Below are positions 43,970 to 53,100 of a stretch of 54,248 bases of DNA, piece after piece. Below the pieces are notes generated by a model. It searched no databases. It was not told the origin of the DNA and saw nothing but the letters and a program-made list of their open reading frames with translations. Both the position numbers and the translations under genes were made by a program. How positions within the stretch are numbered: position 1 is the first letter of the stretch; each line of letters begins with the position of its first letter. This DNA comes from Chitinophagaceae bacterium (GTDB taxonomy: Bacteria; Bacteroidota; Bacteroidia; Chitinophagales; Chitinophagaceae). The DNA lies in the NCBI GenBank assembly GCA_016786745.1, contig JAEUVS010000139.1, forward strand, positions 1 through 54,248, in the 5' to 3' direction.

Positions 43970-45040
43970 ATGAACAATCTCACAGCCATGAAAGGCATTC
44001 CAGTAAAAAAAGTTGAGCGAAGCAAGCTTCAGGATATACCGGAGAGCATTCCATTTGGTAAATATTTCACCGATCACATGCTCGAAGCTGATTACGAAAA
44101 CGGGGAATGGAAGAATGTAGAAATTAAGCCCTATCAACCACTGGTCATGAGTCCATCCGCTGCCGTCCTTCATTACGGGCAGTCGATCTTTGAAGGCATC
44201 AAAGCCTACAAGGATAAAAACGGTAATGCATATATCTATCGCCCGCACGATAATTTCAGACGCTTCAATATTTCTGCTGAAAGAATACAGATGCCGGCAA
44301 TTTCGGAGGAGATTTTTATTGAGGGAATGGCGAAGCTGATAGAGCTCGACAAGAACTGGATTCCCGACAGGGAAGATCATTCACTTTACATCCGCCCGTT
44401 CATGTTTGCAACAGATGAACAGATTGGAGTGAAGCCAAGCGATACTTACAAATTTCTAATCTTGCTTAGTCCTACCGGTCCTTACTATGGTGCGCCGATG
44501 CGCATTTATGTGGAAGAAAAATACACGCGTGCCGCGCCAGGTGGTGTTGGTTATGCAAAAACGGCTGGAAACTATGCTTCGAGCCTGTTTGCTACTGCTG
44601 AAGCACGCCGGAAGGGGTACGACCAGGTGTTGTGGACCGACGCCAATGAGCATAAATATGCCGAAGAGATCGGTACGATGAACGTTTTCTTTATTATCGA
44701 TGGCAAGGGGGTTACGCCCGATTTAAGTACAGGGACCATCCTTGAAGGTGTTACGCGCGATAGCGCTATCACTCTCCTGAAGGACATGGGCGTTACTGTT
44801 GAGGAAAAAAGAGTAAACCTGGATGAGGTGGTGGAGGCTTACAAAGCCGGAAAGGTTACCGAAATTTTTGGTACCGGTACTGCTGCGACTATTTCAATGA
44901 TCAGGGAGTTGAAGTATAAGGATACGGTGATGACCTTCAACGAAGACAGCTGGAAAATTGCTCCCGAAATAAAAAGGCGCATGGACGCGATCAAAAACGG
45001 TTCCGCGCCGGATATCCATGGCTGGATGTATAAAATCTGA
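43970..45040 (+). CDS. ilvE: Branched-chain amino-acid aminotransferase
   Basis: A 356-residue PLP enzyme of fold type IV, for the last step of Leu/Ile/Val synthesis and the first of their breakdown. Substrate loop ESIPFGKYFTDHML and YGQSIFEGIKAYKDKNG; the catalytic Lys197 lies in GYAKTAGNYASS; the phosphate-binding ILEGVTRDS and GTGTAATISMI are present. Length and N-terminus match the BCAT2-type (class IIb) enzymes. It is divergent from the gene at 43875, with a promoter between them. Confidence 0.95.
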   Translation: MNNLTAMKGIPVKKVERSKLQDIPESIPFGKYFTDHMLEADYENGEWKNVEIKPYQPLVMSPSAAVLHYGQSIFEGIKAYKDKNGNAYIYRPHDNFRRFNISAERIQMPAISEEIFIEGMAKLIELDKNWIPDREDHSLYIRPFMFATDEQIGVKPSDTYKFLILLSPTGPYYGAPMRIYVEEKYTRAAPGGVGYAKTAGNYASSLFATAEARRKGYDQVLWTDANEHKYAEEIGTMNVFFIIDGKGVTPDLSTGTILEGVTRDSAITLLKDMGVTVEEKRVNLDEVVEAYKAGKVTEIFGTGTAATISMIRELKYKDTVMTFNEDSWKIAPEIKRRMDAIKNGSAPDIHGWMYKI

Positions 45041-45087
45041 CTTTCGTTTTTTCTTTCATAAAAAAATAAAAAAGAACAAAAATTTCC

Positions 45088-45095
45088 TACCTTTG
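45088..45095 (+). promoter_or_regulatory. -7 element of rpsL
   Basis: TACCTTTG is an exact TAnnTTTG 27 bases before the rpsL ATG. No TTTG at 19 bases; the upstream region is an A-rich tract. Confidence 0.6.
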
Positions 45096-45121
45096 CCGTC
45101 CGAAAATTTTAAAAGTTCCGA

Positions 45122-45502
45122 ATGCCTACTATTCAGCAATTGGTAAGAAAAGGTAGAGAGATCATCAAGGCAAAGAGCAAATCCAGGGCCCTGGATTCCT
45201 GCCCGTTCCGCCGTGGTGTCTGCACCCGTGTATATACAACTACTCCTAAAAAACCGAACTCGGCGCTGCGTAAAGTGGCTAAGGTGCGTTTGACCAACAA
45301 GGTTGAGGTGATCGCCTATATTCCGGGTGAGGGCCATAACCTCCAGGAACACTCTATCGTACTCGTAAGAGGTGGTCGTGTAAAGGACCTTCCGGGTGTT
45401 CGTTACCATATCGTTCGCGGAAGCCTCGACACCGCCGGTGTGAAGGACCGCAAACAAAGCCGTTCGAAATATGGCACCAAGCGCGAAAAAGCTAAAAAAT
45501 AA
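45122..45502 (+). CDS. rpsL: 30S ribosomal protein S12
   Basis: A 126-residue S12 ([21 protein letters not shown]). The decoding-centre segment [16 protein letters not shown] carries Lys at the position usually altered in streptomycin-resistant mutants (E. coli Lys42/43), and [17 protein letters not shown] carries Lys88-equivalent and the Asp modified in E. coli; both are wild type. First gene of the str-type operon with rpsG 12 bases behind. Confidence 0.98.
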   Translation: MPTIQQLVRKGREIIKAKSKSRALDSCPFRRGVCTRVYTTTPKKPNSALRKVAKVRLTNKVEVIAYIPGEGHNLQEHSIVLVRGGRVKDLPGVRYHIVRGSLDTAGVKDRKQSRSKYGTKREKAKK

Positions 45503-45514
45503 TATTAAAGACAG

Positions 45515-45982
45515 ATGAGGAAAACCAAAGCCAAAAAGATTCCACCAGCGCCAGACGCGAAATACAGCGATGCGTTGGTTACCAGGTTTGTAAACAACCT
45601 GATGTGGCAGGGCAAGAAAAATACGGCTTTCAACATTTTTTACGACGCTATGGACCGCGTTGGTAAAACAACCGGTGAAAACGGCTATGAAATCTGGAAA
45701 AGAGCATTGTCGAATATCACTCCCGCTGTAGAAGTTAGAAGCCGCCGTATAGGTGGTGCTACCTTCCAGATTCCGTCCGAAGTACGCCCCGACCGTAAAA
45801 TTTCCCTCAGCATGAAATGGCTGATCAGGTACAGCAGGGAAAGAAACGGAAGAAGCATGGCAGAAAAGCTCGCTAATGAAATAGTAGCTGCAAGCAAAGG
45901 TGAAGGCGGAGCTTTCAAGAAAAAAGAAGATACCCACAGGATGGCCGAAGCCAACAAAGCTTTCGCCCATTTCCGTGTATAA
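45515..45982 (+). CDS. rpsG: 30S ribosomal protein S7
   Basis: A 155-residue S7 ([21 protein letters not shown]), which starts assembly of the 30S head on 16S rRNA. Typical segments are [28 protein letters not shown] and [19 protein letters not shown]. It is the end of the rpsL-rpsG unit: a terminator and a separate promoter precede fusA. Confidence 0.98.
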   Translation: MRKTKAKKIPPAPDAKYSDALVTRFVNNLMWQGKKNTAFNIFYDAMDRVGKTTGENGYEIWKRALSNITPAVEVRSRRIGGATFQIPSEVRPDRKISLSMKWLIRYSRERNGRSMAEKLANEIVAASKGEGGAFKKKEDTHRMAEANKAFAHFRV

Positions 45983-46006
45983 AATTATCGGTAAACTTAT
46001 TACTAA

Positions 46007-46032
46007 ACCCTGCTGCGCCGCAGGGTTTTTTA
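46007..46032 (+). terminator. Rho-independent terminator after rpsG
   Basis: ACCCTGC, loop TGCGCC, GCAGGGT form a seven-base stem followed by TTTTT. It separates rpsL-rpsG from fusA. Confidence 0.85.
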
Positions 46033-46044
46033 TTGGTTTTTACA

Positions 46045-46052
46045 TACCTTTG
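46045..46052 (+). promoter_or_regulatory. -7 element of fusA
   Basis: TACCTTTG is an exact TAnnTTTG just after the terminator and 65 bases before the fusA ATG. No good TTTG at 19 bases. Confidence 0.6.
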
Positions 46053-46117
46053 CGCACCCAAAACCGGGTCAGGTTATCACTAACTCATTTCAAGTTTAAA
46101 AGCAAATACAACAGGTC

Positions 46118-48265
46118 ATGGCAGACTTAAGATTACAAAGAAATTTTGGTATTGCGGCTCATATTGATGCTGGTAAAACCACCACAACAGAGCGTATCCT
46201 GCGCTATACCGGGATGATCCATAAAATCGGGGAGGTGCACGATGGTGCAGCCACTACCGACTGGATGGAGCAGGAAAAGGAAAGAGGTATTACCATTACC
46301 TCGGCCGCGGTGAGCTGCCAGTGGAATTTTCCTACCGTGAAAGGAAAACCTGACGCCAACACTAAAAAATATTATTTCAATATTATCGATACTCCCGGTC
46401 ACGTTGACTTTACCGTGGAGGTGGAGCGCAGTATGCGTGTGCTCGATGGACTGATCGCACTTTTCAGCGCGGTTGACGGCGTGGAGCCCCAGAGTGAAAC
46501 CGTATGGAGGCAGGCTAACCGTTATAAAGTTCCGAGAATCGGTTTCGTGAACAAGATGGACCGTTCCGGTGCAGACTTCCTCATGGTGGTTAAGCAGGTT
46601 CGTGAAATGCTTGGCGCAAAAGCAGTTCCCCTTCAGCTTCCTATTGGCGCAGAAGACGATTTCAAAGGTGTGGTTGACCTCATTACACAAAAAGGTGTGA
46701 TCTGGGATATGGCTACAGAAGGGATGACTTTCGAAGAAATCCCCGTTCCTGCAGACATGGTGGAAGATGTGAAGTACTGGAGGGAACAACTCATCGAAGC
46801 TGTTGCGGAATACGACGACAAGATCATGGAGAAATTCTTCGACAATCCCGACAGCATCACAGAAAATGAGGTACACGAAGCAATCAGGAAAGCAACACTT
46901 GATCTTAGCATCGTTCCGATGATGTGCGGATCATCATTTAAAAATAAAGGCGTGCAAACCGCCCTCGATGCTGTTTGCCGCTACCTGCCTTCACCGGTTG
47001 ACCTGGAAGATACTGTGGGTACCGATCCGGATTCCGGCGAACCAATTGTACGCAAACCCGATCCGAAAGAACCATTCTCTGCACTTGCCTTCAAGATCAT
47101 GACCGATCCTTTTGTGGGTCGTCTTGCATTCTTCCGTTGTTATAGCGGCCGCCTGGAAGCGGGTTCTTATGTCAAGAATATGCGCAGCGGCAAAAATGAA
47201 CGCATTAGCCGAATCATGAAGATGTTTGCCAACAAGCAGAACCCGGTTGATTTTATTGAAGCGGGAGATATTGCTGCGGCTGTTGGTTTTAAGGAAATCA
47301 AGACCGGTGATACCCTCTGCGATGAAAATCATCCCATAGTTCTCGAGAACATGTTCATTCCCGAACCTGTGATCGCGATCGCGGTTGAGCCTAAAACACA
47401 GGCCGACGTCGACAAAATGGGTATGGCAATCGCTAAGCTGGTGGAAGAAGATCCTACACTCAGGGTAAACACCGACGAAGAAACGGGTCAAACGATCCTG
47501 CGTGGTATGGGTGAGCTTCATCTTGAAATCATCATCGACCGTATGCGTCGTGAGTTTAAGGTGGAAGTAAACCAGGGCGCTCCGCAGGTGGCTTATAAAG
47601 AGGCATTCAAGAAAACAATCGAACACAGGGAAACGCTTAAAAAGCAAACGGGTGGTCGTGGTAAATTCGCGGACATCGTGTTTGAAATCGGCCCTGCCGA
47701 CGGAGAGTGGATGAAAGAAAACCCGGGAGAGCACTTCCAGTTTGTGAATGATATTTTCGGGGGTTCTATTCCTCGTGAATTCATTCAGCCCATCCAGAAA
47801 GGATTTGCTGCGGCAATGACGACTGGTGTACTGGCAAGCTACCCTGTTGAGAACATGAAGGTTCGCATATTCGACGGAAGCTTCCACGCGGTTGACTCCG
47901 ATGGTATGTCGTTCGAACTTTGTGCAAGGGCAGGTTTCCGTGAAGCTGGCCGCAAGGCGCAGCCGGTGCTGCTCGAGCCGATCATGAAAGTGGAAGTAAT
48001 TACCCCCGACCAGTACATGGGTGATGTAACAGGCGACCTTAACCGTCGCCGTGGTATGCTGGAAGGCATGGACAGCCGTGCTGGCGCCCAGGTAATTAAG
48101 GCCAAAGTGCCGCTGAGCGAAATGTTCGGTTATGTTACGCAGCTTCGTTCACTGAGTTCCGGCCGTGCGACTTCTACTATGGAATTCTCGCACTATGCTC
48201 CTGCTCCGAATAATATTGCGGAAGAGGTTGTGGCGAAAGTGCGGGGGAAAGTGAAAGCGGATTAG
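46118..48265 (+). CDS. fusA: Elongation factor G
   Basis: A 715-residue translocase GTPase. G1 motif AHIDAGKTT at residues 14-22, then [13 protein letters not shown] (G2 region), DTPGHVDFT (G3) and NKMDRSG (G4); the C-terminal domains IV and V follow, with TGRGK-like [14 protein letters not shown] and [21 protein letters not shown]. Its switch I carries an insertion ([16 protein letters not shown]) before the DTPG motif seen in several Bacteroidota EF-Gs. Between fusA and rpsJ the tuf gene, common in proteobacterial str operons, is absent. Confidence 0.97.
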   Translation: MADLRLQRNFGIAAHIDAGKTTTTERILRYTGMIHKIGEVHDGAATTDWMEQEKERGITITSAAVSCQWNFPTVKGKPDANTKKYYFNIIDTPGHVDFTVEVERSMRVLDGLIALFSAVDGVEPQSETVWRQANRYKVPRIGFVNKMDRSGADFLMVVKQVREMLGAKAVPLQLPIGAEDDFKGVVDLITQKGVIWDMATEGMTFEEIPVPADMVEDVKYWREQLIEAVAEYDDKIMEKFFDNPDSITENEVHEAIRKATLDLSIVPMMCGSSFKNKGVQTALDAVCRYLPSPVDLEDTVGTDPDSGEPIVRKPDPKEPFSALAFKIMTDPFVGRLAFFRCYSGRLEAGSYVKNMRSGKNERISRIMKMFANKQNPVDFIEAGDIAAAVGFKEIKTGDTLCDENHPIVLENMFIPEPVIAIAVEPKTQADVDKMGMAIAKLVEEDPTLRVNTDEETGQTILRGMGELHLEIIIDRMRREFKVEVNQGAPQVAYKEAFKKTIEHRETLKKQTGGRGKFADIVFEIGPADGEWMKENPGEHFQFVNDIFGGSIPREFIQPIQKGFAAAMTTGVLASYPVENMKVRIFDGSFHAVDSDGMSFELCARAGFREAGRKAQPVLLEPIMKVEVITPDQYMGDVTGDLNRRRGMLEGMDSRAGAQVIKAKVPLSEMFGYVTQLRSLSSGRATSTMEFSHYAPAPNNIAEEVVAKVRGKVKAD

Positions 48266-48308
48266 AGTTTTCCTTCTCTCTCAAAAAATAAAAAAACAAC
48301 TAATAACG

Positions 48309-48342
48309 AAAGCAAGCTTTTAGTAAAGGGCTTGCTTTTATT
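48309..48342 (+). terminator. Rho-independent terminator after fusA
   Basis: AAAGCAAGC and GCTTGCTTT pair around a 12-base loop, followed by TATTATT. It lies 43 bases after the fusA stop. Confidence 0.75.
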
Positions 48343-48390
48343 ATTAGCTGGCGTTTATGAGGGTTTCTACGAAAATTTACCTTTGAATTC

Positions 48391-48421
48391 TTTGTCAGTT
48401 TCCCAAACTCCCGTACCTTCG
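48391..48421 (+). promoter_or_regulatory. S10 operon promoter, TTTG-N19-TACCTTCG
   Basis: TTTG (48391-48394), exactly 19 bases, then TACCTTCG (48414-48421), one base off consensus. A second TACCTTTG at 48378-48385 may be an upstream alternative. The rpsJ ATG is 31 bases downstream. Confidence 0.78.
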
Positions 48422-48452
48422 CATCCCCATTCGAAAAAATGGGAGAAGGCAT

Positions 48453-48758
48453 ATGTCCCAGAGAATCAGGATCAAATTACAATCATACGATCACAATCTT
48501 GTAGATAAATCTGCAGAGAAGATCGTTAAAACGGTGCGCAGCACTGGCGCGGTGGTAACGGGGCCAATTCCATTACCTACACGCAAGAAAATATTTACTG
48601 TTCTGCGCTCACCGCACGTGAACAAGAAAAGCCGTGAGCAGTTTCAACTGGCTACTCACAAGAGGCTGCTGGACATTTACACTTCTTCGTCACGCACTGT
48701 AGACGCGTTGAGCAAGCTCGATCTGCCAAGTGGTGTGGACGTTGAGATCAAAGCATAG
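48453..48758 (+). CDS. rpsJ: 30S ribosomal protein S10
   Basis: A 101-residue S10 ([50 protein letters not shown]), a component of the 30S head and also a Nus-factor partner. First gene of the S10 operon, directly after its promoter and preceded by GGGAGAAGG as ribosome-binding site. It is separated from rplC by an unusually long spacer (215 bases). Confidence 0.98.
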   Translation: MSQRIRIKLQSYDHNLVDKSAEKIVKTVRSTGAVVTGPIPLPTRKKIFTVLRSPHVNKKSREQFQLATHKRLLDIYTSSSRTVDALSKLDLPSGVDVEIKA

Positions 48759-48973
48759 AAGTTCTTTTTCCATCTGCGAAGGCCGCAGGGCAATAAGCAG
48801 CGCTGGAGTGATTTATAAAAAAATATGAACTAGCCGTTCCGGGTTAGTTTACTGCCGGTACTTCCACCATCAGGTTTGATGAACAAAGGAAAAGGTCGGC
48901 GGCAAACGGGGATTGAAGGAGATGGTATTCCCATCACTGTCCCTTCAACCTGAGAAGGCACAAACTGAAACGA
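48759..48973 (+). promoter_or_regulatory. Structured spacer between rpsJ and rplC
   Basis: 215 bases without a gene in a transcript whose other gaps are 10-60 bases. It contains three hairpins: AACTAGCC/GGTTAGTT (48828-48849, loop GTTCCG), CATCA/TGATG (48868-48881), and a nested one, TTGAAGG/CCTTCAA (48913-48919 with 48942-48948) enclosing GATGG/CCATC (48921-48935). The last one ends 25 bases before the rplC start. This is the layout expected of an RNA element that regulates rplC and the genes behind it, for example by a ribosomal protein, but this is inferred. Confidence 0.5.
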
Positions 48974-49591
48974 ATGAAAGGTATTATCGGTAAGAAAATC
49001 GGGATGACCAGTGTCTTCACCCCCGATGGCAAGCAGACACCCTGCACCATCATTGAAGCGGGTCCCTGCACAGTGACCCAGGTAAAAACCCAGTCTACTG
49101 ACGGGTACAACGCTACACAGATCGCATTCGGCGACAGGAAAGAAAAACACTCCAACTCGGCGCTCAACAAGCACTTCGCAAAAGCGAACACAGCAGCAAA
49201 GAAATTTGTAAAGGAATTCCGCGATTATTCCATCGAAAAAAATTTAGGAGACGCTATTACTGTTGACATTTTCTCTGAAGGAGAAAAAGTTGACATAGTG
49301 GGCACATCAAAAGGTAAAGGATTCCAGGGTGTGGTAAAACGCCACGGCTTTCACGGTGTGGGTGAACAATCTCACGGCCAGCACGACCGCCAGAGGGCTC
49401 CCGGATCAATTGGTAACTCTTCCGACGCGTCGAGAGTATTTAAAGGAATGCGCATGGCGGGACGTATGGGAACGGACCGCGTGAAGATCAAGGGACTTAA
49501 GGTGATCAAAATTTTCCCTGAGAAAAACTATATACTGGTAAATGGTTCGGTTCCCGGTCATAACGGTTCAATCGTACTCATTCAGAAGTAA
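48974..49591 (+). CDS. rplC: 50S ribosomal protein L3
   Basis: A 205-residue L3 ([73 protein letters not shown]). It binds 23S rRNA and contacts the peptidyl-transferase region by its central loop, which has the conserved Gln/His region. Second gene of the S10 operon. Confidence 0.98.
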   Translation: MKGIIGKKIGMTSVFTPDGKQTPCTIIEAGPCTVTQVKTQSTDGYNATQIAFGDRKEKHSNSALNKHFAKANTAAKKFVKEFRDYSIEKNLGDAITVDIFSEGEKVDIVGTSKGKGFQGVVKRHGFHGVGEQSHGQHDRQRAPGSIGNSSDASRVFKGMRMAGRMGTDRVKIKGLKVIKIFPEKNYILVNGSVPGHNGSIVLIQK

Positions 49592-49612
49592 TCATTTTTA
49601 ACCTGAAGCAAG

Positions 49613-50254
49613 ATGCAAGTAGATATAATAAATACAAAAGGTGAAAAGACAGGCCGCTCGGTAGACCTGCCTGATGAGATCTTCGCGGTGGAACCAAACA
49701 ACCATGTGATCTGGCTCGCGGTAAAGCAATTTCTCGCGGCGCAGAGACAGGGAACAGCGAAAGTGAAAACCCGTCTCGAAGTAAAAGGTTCCAGCAAGAA
49801 GCTGCACCGTCAGAAAGGAACAGGTGGTTCGCGTAAAGGAAATATCCGCAACCCTTTGTTCAAAGGTGGTGGTACCATCTTCGGACCTAAACCCCGCGAT
49901 TACGATTTCAAGCTGAACTATAAAGTGAAAGGACTTGCAAAAGTTTCTGCACTCTCTACCAAAGTAAAAGAGAACAATCTCGTTGTGGTGGAAGATGTAA
50001 AACTTGAAACACCGAAAACGAAAGAAGTTGCCGGCATGCTGAAAAGCCTGAAGGCCGACAACAAGAAAGTGTTGTTCCTGGTAAGTGGCAAAGAAGACAA
50101 TTTCATCCTTTCGTTCCGTAACCTTCCGAATGTGAGAGGTTACCAGTTCAACGACATGAACACTTACGACATCGTGAATTCAAATGTTGTTGTACTGACA
50201 GAAAGCGCGGTGAAGTCGATTGTGGAAGATGTAAAAGAAGTGAGTTCAAATTAA
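49613..50254 (+). CDS. rplD: 50S ribosomal protein L4
   Basis: A 213-residue L4 (IWLAVKQFLAAQRQGTAKVKTRLEVKGSSKKLHRQKGTGGSRKGNIRNPLFKGGGTIFGPKPRDY), with the extended loop that reaches the exit tunnel. In E. coli L4 represses the S10 operon through its leader; whether this holds for the spacer RNA before rplC here is unknown. Confidence 0.98.
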   Translation: MQVDIINTKGEKTGRSVDLPDEIFAVEPNNHVIWLAVKQFLAAQRQGTAKVKTRLEVKGSSKKLHRQKGTGGSRKGNIRNPLFKGGGTIFGPKPRDYDFKLNYKVKGLAKVSALSTKVKENNLVVVEDVKLETPKTKEVAGMLKSLKADNKKVLFLVSGKEDNFILSFRNLPNVRGYQFNDMNTYDIVNSNVVVLTESAVKSIVEDVKEVSSN

Positions 50255-50275
50255 TCATTGATAAACTATTAAGAG

Positions 50276-50575
50276 ATGAAGCTCTCTGATGTATTAGTTA
50301 AACCGATCGTCACAGAAAAAAGCAACAAGCTGTCTGATACCAGCAAAACGTATGCGTTTCGTGTTGATCGCAGGGCTAACAAGCTGGAAGTGAAAAAAGC
50401 GGTGGAAGATTTTTACGGTGTAACAGTTACTGAAGTAAACACTGTTGTGGTTCCGGCAAAATCGAAATCGAAATTCACAAAAGCAGGATTTATATCGGGC
50501 AGAAAGCCTGCGTATAAAAAAGCTTACGTGAAAGTGGCGGAAGGCGAAACAATTGATCTGTATTCAAATATTTAA
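50276..50575 (+). CDS. rplW: 50S ribosomal protein L23
   Basis: A 99-residue L23 ([52 protein letters not shown]), which lies at the tunnel exit and is the docking site of trigger factor and SRP. It ends four bases before the rplB ATG (50580). Confidence 0.97.
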   Translation: MKLSDVLVKPIVTEKSNKLSDTSKTYAFRVDRRANKLEVKKAVEDFYGVTVTEVNTVVVPAKSKSKFTKAGFISGRKPAYKKAYVKVAEGETIDLYSNI

Positions 50576-50579
50576 TACA

Positions 50580-51419
50580 ATGGCACTTAAGAAATTTAAA
50601 CCGGTCACTGCAGGCACCCGATGGAGAATCGGTAACGCATATGCGGAGGTCACAAGCGATACTCCTGAGAAATCACTTCTCGAAAAGAAGTCGTCAACAG
50701 GCGGAAGAAATATCCAGGGAAGAAGAGCGATGCGCTACAGGGGAGGTGGAAACAAGAACATGTACCGCATTGTTGATTTCAGAAGAAACAAAAAGGAGAT
50801 ACCTGCAACGGTTGCTTCAATTGAATACGATCCGAACCGCACTGCATTTATCGCTTTGCTGAATTATGCAGACGGTGAGAAAAGATACATCATTGCTCCG
50901 CAGGGTTTACAGGTAGGGGCTACCGTAGTATCGGGTGATGCTGTTGCACCTGAGATTGGAAATGCGCTCCAGATGAAGAACATGCCGCTCGGTACCAACA
51001 TTCACAATATTGAAATGCAGCCCGGCCAGGGAGGCAAGCTGGTTCGCAGCGCAGGTGCATCCGCGCAGCTTACCAACAAAGAAGAAAAATACGCTGTGTT
51101 GAAAATGCCGTCGGGTGAATTGAGAAAAGTGCTGATCAATTGCTACGCTACCGTTGGCGTGGTAAGTAACAGTGATCACAGTCTGGAAATGGCTGGTAAG
51201 GCAGGACGTAACAGGTGGAAAGGTATCAGGCCGCGTAACCGTGGTGTTGCGATGAACCCTGTAGATCACCCGATGGGTGGTGGTGAAGGTAAAGCTTCGG
51301 GAGGTCATCCGCGTTCGAGGACCGGCAAATATGCAAAAGGTCTTAAGACACGCAAACCTCACAAGGGTTCTGATAAACTGATTATCCAGACGAAGAAAGG
51401 AAAGAAGCTGGCCCAGTAA
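50580..51419 (+). CDS. rplB: 50S ribosomal protein L2
   Basis: A 279-residue L2. ATG 50580 ([16 protein letters not shown]) is preferred to the earlier frame opening at 50553, which would overlap rplW. Conserved segments: [57 protein letters not shown], and the C-terminal [25 protein letters not shown] with the His near the peptidyl-transferase centre. The dispersed repeat follows one base after its stop. Confidence 0.98.
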   Translation: MALKKFKPVTAGTRWRIGNAYAEVTSDTPEKSLLEKKSSTGGRNIQGRRAMRYRGGGNKNMYRIVDFRRNKKEIPATVASIEYDPNRTAFIALLNYADGEKRYIIAPQGLQVGATVVSGDAVAPEIGNALQMKNMPLGTNIHNIEMQPGQGGKLVRSAGASAQLTNKEEKYAVLKMPSGELRKVLINCYATVGVVSNSDHSLEMAGKAGRNRWKGIRPRNRGVAMNPVDHPMGGGEGKASGGHPRSRTGKYAKGLKTRKPHKGSDKLIIQTKKGKKLAQ

Positions 51420-51420
51420 A

Positions 51421-51510
51421 CGTCATCCCGAACCCGCCGAAGGCGTGTGAGGGAACAGCAACGAAAGCAATGTCATCCCGAACCGAGCGAAGCGAGTGTG
51501 AGGGAACAGC
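51421..51510 (+). repeat. Dispersed palindromic repeat, tandem pair inside the S10 operon (locus 7)
   Basis: Two forward copies with a 50-base period: 51421-51459 (TCATCCCGAACCCGCCGAAG... and GTGTGAGGGAACAGC) and 51471-51510 (TCATCCCGAACCGAGCGAAG... and GTGTGAGGGAACAGC). Both end in GAACAGC instead of GATCAGC. They fill the gap between the rplB stop and the rpsS start at 51544. Confidence 0.88.
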
Positions 51511-51543
51511 ATAAAAAAACAAACCGAAAAAGTAAACCAAGAT

Positions 51544-51819
51544 ATGGCTCGTTCAATTAAAAAAGGTCCTTATGTAGCTACCGCGCTCGAATCAAAAGTT
51601 CTGGCAGTGAATGAAGGAAAAGCGAAGAAGGGAGTGATCAAGACCTGGAGTCGCCGTTCAACCATTACACCCGACTTTGTGGGTCACACATTCGCGGTGC
51701 ACAATGGAAACAAATTTATCCCTGTATATGTTACCGAATTCATGGTGGGTCATAAACTGGGTGAATTCGCGCCGACAAGGAACTTCAAAGGTCACTCAAG
51801 CAAGAAAGTAGTAGCATAA
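51544..51819 (+). CDS. rpsS: 30S ribosomal protein S19
   Basis: A 91-residue S19 ([71 protein letters not shown]), part of the 30S head with S13. It lies behind a tandem repeat pair, but the S10 order is otherwise undisturbed. Confidence 0.97.
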   Translation: MARSIKKGPYVATALESKVLAVNEGKAKKGVIKTWSRRSTITPDFVGHTFAVHNGNKFIPVYVTEFMVGHKLGEFAPTRNFKGHSSKKVVA

Positions 51820-51832
51820 TAATTTATAAAAC

Positions 51833-52177
51833 ATGGAAGCAATAGCGAAACTCAGAAATTATCCCACATCACCCCGCAGGATGCGCCTGCTGGCAGATGT
51901 GATCCGTGGAATGGATGTATATAAAGCACTGGCTTTGCTTGAACATCATCCGCAGCATTCTGCTACACCGCTTTTCAAATTACTGAGAAGCGCCATCAGC
52001 AACTGGGAACAGAAAAATGAGGGATCGAAAGCTGAGGATGCCGGTCTTGTTGTGAAAACAATCTATGTGGATGGTGCGAGAACGTTGAAGAGAATGCTTC
52101 CTGCGCCGCAGGGAAGAGCATACCGCCTGCGTAAGAGAAGCAATCACGTGACATTGGCCGTAGACGTAAAACAATAA
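51833..52177 (+). CDS. rplV: 50S ribosomal protein L22
   Basis: A 114-residue L22 ([26 protein letters not shown] and [39 protein letters not shown]), whose long hairpin lines the exit tunnel near the macrolide site. 13 bases after rpsS. Confidence 0.97.
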   Translation: MEAIAKLRNYPTSPRRMRLLADVIRGMDVYKALALLEHHPQHSATPLFKLLRSAISNWEQKNEGSKAEDAGLVVKTIYVDGARTLKRMLPAPQGRAYRLRKRSNHVTLAVDVKQ

Positions 52178-52203
52178 TTGAAAAAAAATATTTAAACCAT
52201 AAT

Positions 52204-52998
52204 ATGGGTCAGAAAACAAATCCAATTGGTGCCAGGTTAGGGATCATCCGTGGTTGGGAATCCAACTGGTATGGTAACAGGAAAGATTTTTCAAGCAAGC
52301 TGATCGAAGACAACAGGATCAGGACTTACCTCAATGCCCGTATCAACAAGGGCGGTATTTCCAAGATCGTTATCGAACGCACGCTGAACAAGCTTATCGT
52401 TACCATTCATACCTCTAAACCGGGTATCATCATTGGTAAAGGTGGTGGAGAAGTTGACCGTATCAAGGAAGAATTGAAGAAGCTGACAGGAAAAGACGAC
52501 GTGCAGATTAACATCCTTGAAATCCGCCGCCCGGAACTTGACGCGATGATCGTTGGCGACACTATTGCCCGCCAGATTGAGAATCGTATCAACTACAAAC
52601 GTGCGATTAAGATGGCTATCGCTTCTTCACTCAGGATGGGCGCTGAAGGAATCAAGATAAAAGTAAGCGGCCGTTTAGGTGGAGCTGAAATAGCACGTAC
52701 CGAAGAAATTAAACAGGGCCGTACGCCATTGCATACCCTCCGTATGGATATCGACTATGCGAATGTTTTCGCGTTGACTGTTTACGGAAAAATTGGTATC
52801 AAGGTGTGGATTTGTAAAGGTGAAGTGCTCGGCAAGAGAGATTTGAACCCGAACCTCGTTGGTGGCAAAGCGGAAGGTGGTGAAGCAAGAGGCGGAAGAG
52901 GAGAAGGTAGACCTGATAGAAGAGACGACAGGAGAGGCGGAGACAGGAGAGACGACAGAAGAGGTGGTGGACAGCGCAGAGATGGTGGACGCAGATGA
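52204..52998 (+). CDS. rpsC: 30S ribosomal protein S3 with extended Arg/Gly/Asp-rich tail
   Basis: A 264-residue S3: KH domain ([49 protein letters not shown]) and the S3 C-terminal domain ([53 protein letters not shown]). The tail after about residue 218 is an extra low-complexity stretch of repeated units such as [11 protein letters not shown], about 45 residues, absent from the 233-residue E. coli protein. The tail is intact in frame, so it is probably real. The stop codon TGA is the first base triplet of an inverted repeat TGACAG/CTGTCA that runs into a dispersed repeat. Confidence 0.96.
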   Translation: MGQKTNPIGARLGIIRGWESNWYGNRKDFSSKLIEDNRIRTYLNARINKGGISKIVIERTLNKLIVTIHTSKPGIIIGKGGGEVDRIKEELKKLTGKDDVQINILEIRRPELDAMIVGDTIARQIENRINYKRAIKMAIASSLRMGAEGIKIKVSGRLGGAEIARTEEIKQGRTPLHTLRMDIDYANVFALTVYGKIGIKVWICKGEVLGKRDLNPNLVGGKAEGGEARGGRGEGRPDRRDDRRGGDRRDDRRGGGQRRDGGRR

Positions 52999-53006
52999 CA
53001 GCAAGC

Positions 53007-53056
53007 TGTCATCCCGAACCGAGCGCCGCAGGCGCGAGTGTGAGGGATCAGCGGAG
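53007..53056 (+). repeat. Dispersed palindromic repeat, single copy inside the S10 operon (locus 8)
   Basis: TGTCATCCCGAACCGAGC, inner arms GCCGCAGGC, then GCGAGTGTGAGGGATCAGCGGAG. It lies between rpsC and rplP. Confidence 0.88.
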
Positions 53057-53100
53057 AGAGTTGCCCGATATTAAAAAACTAATAACTATTTACGTTTTAT

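Noticed and set aside
45122..45502. Possible streptomycin-resistance change in S12
   Set aside because: The usual Lys positions (TTPKKPNS and GGRVKDLPG) are unchanged.
45056..45970. 304-codon minus-strand open frame opposite rpsL and rpsG
   Set aside because: It is antisense to two clear ribosomal protein genes and shows no known motif; it arises from their codon bias.
7922..53056. The repeated palindromes as a CRISPR array
   Set aside because: Copies are scattered over 45 kb, occur singly or in inverted pairs, and lack regular spacers and cas genes.
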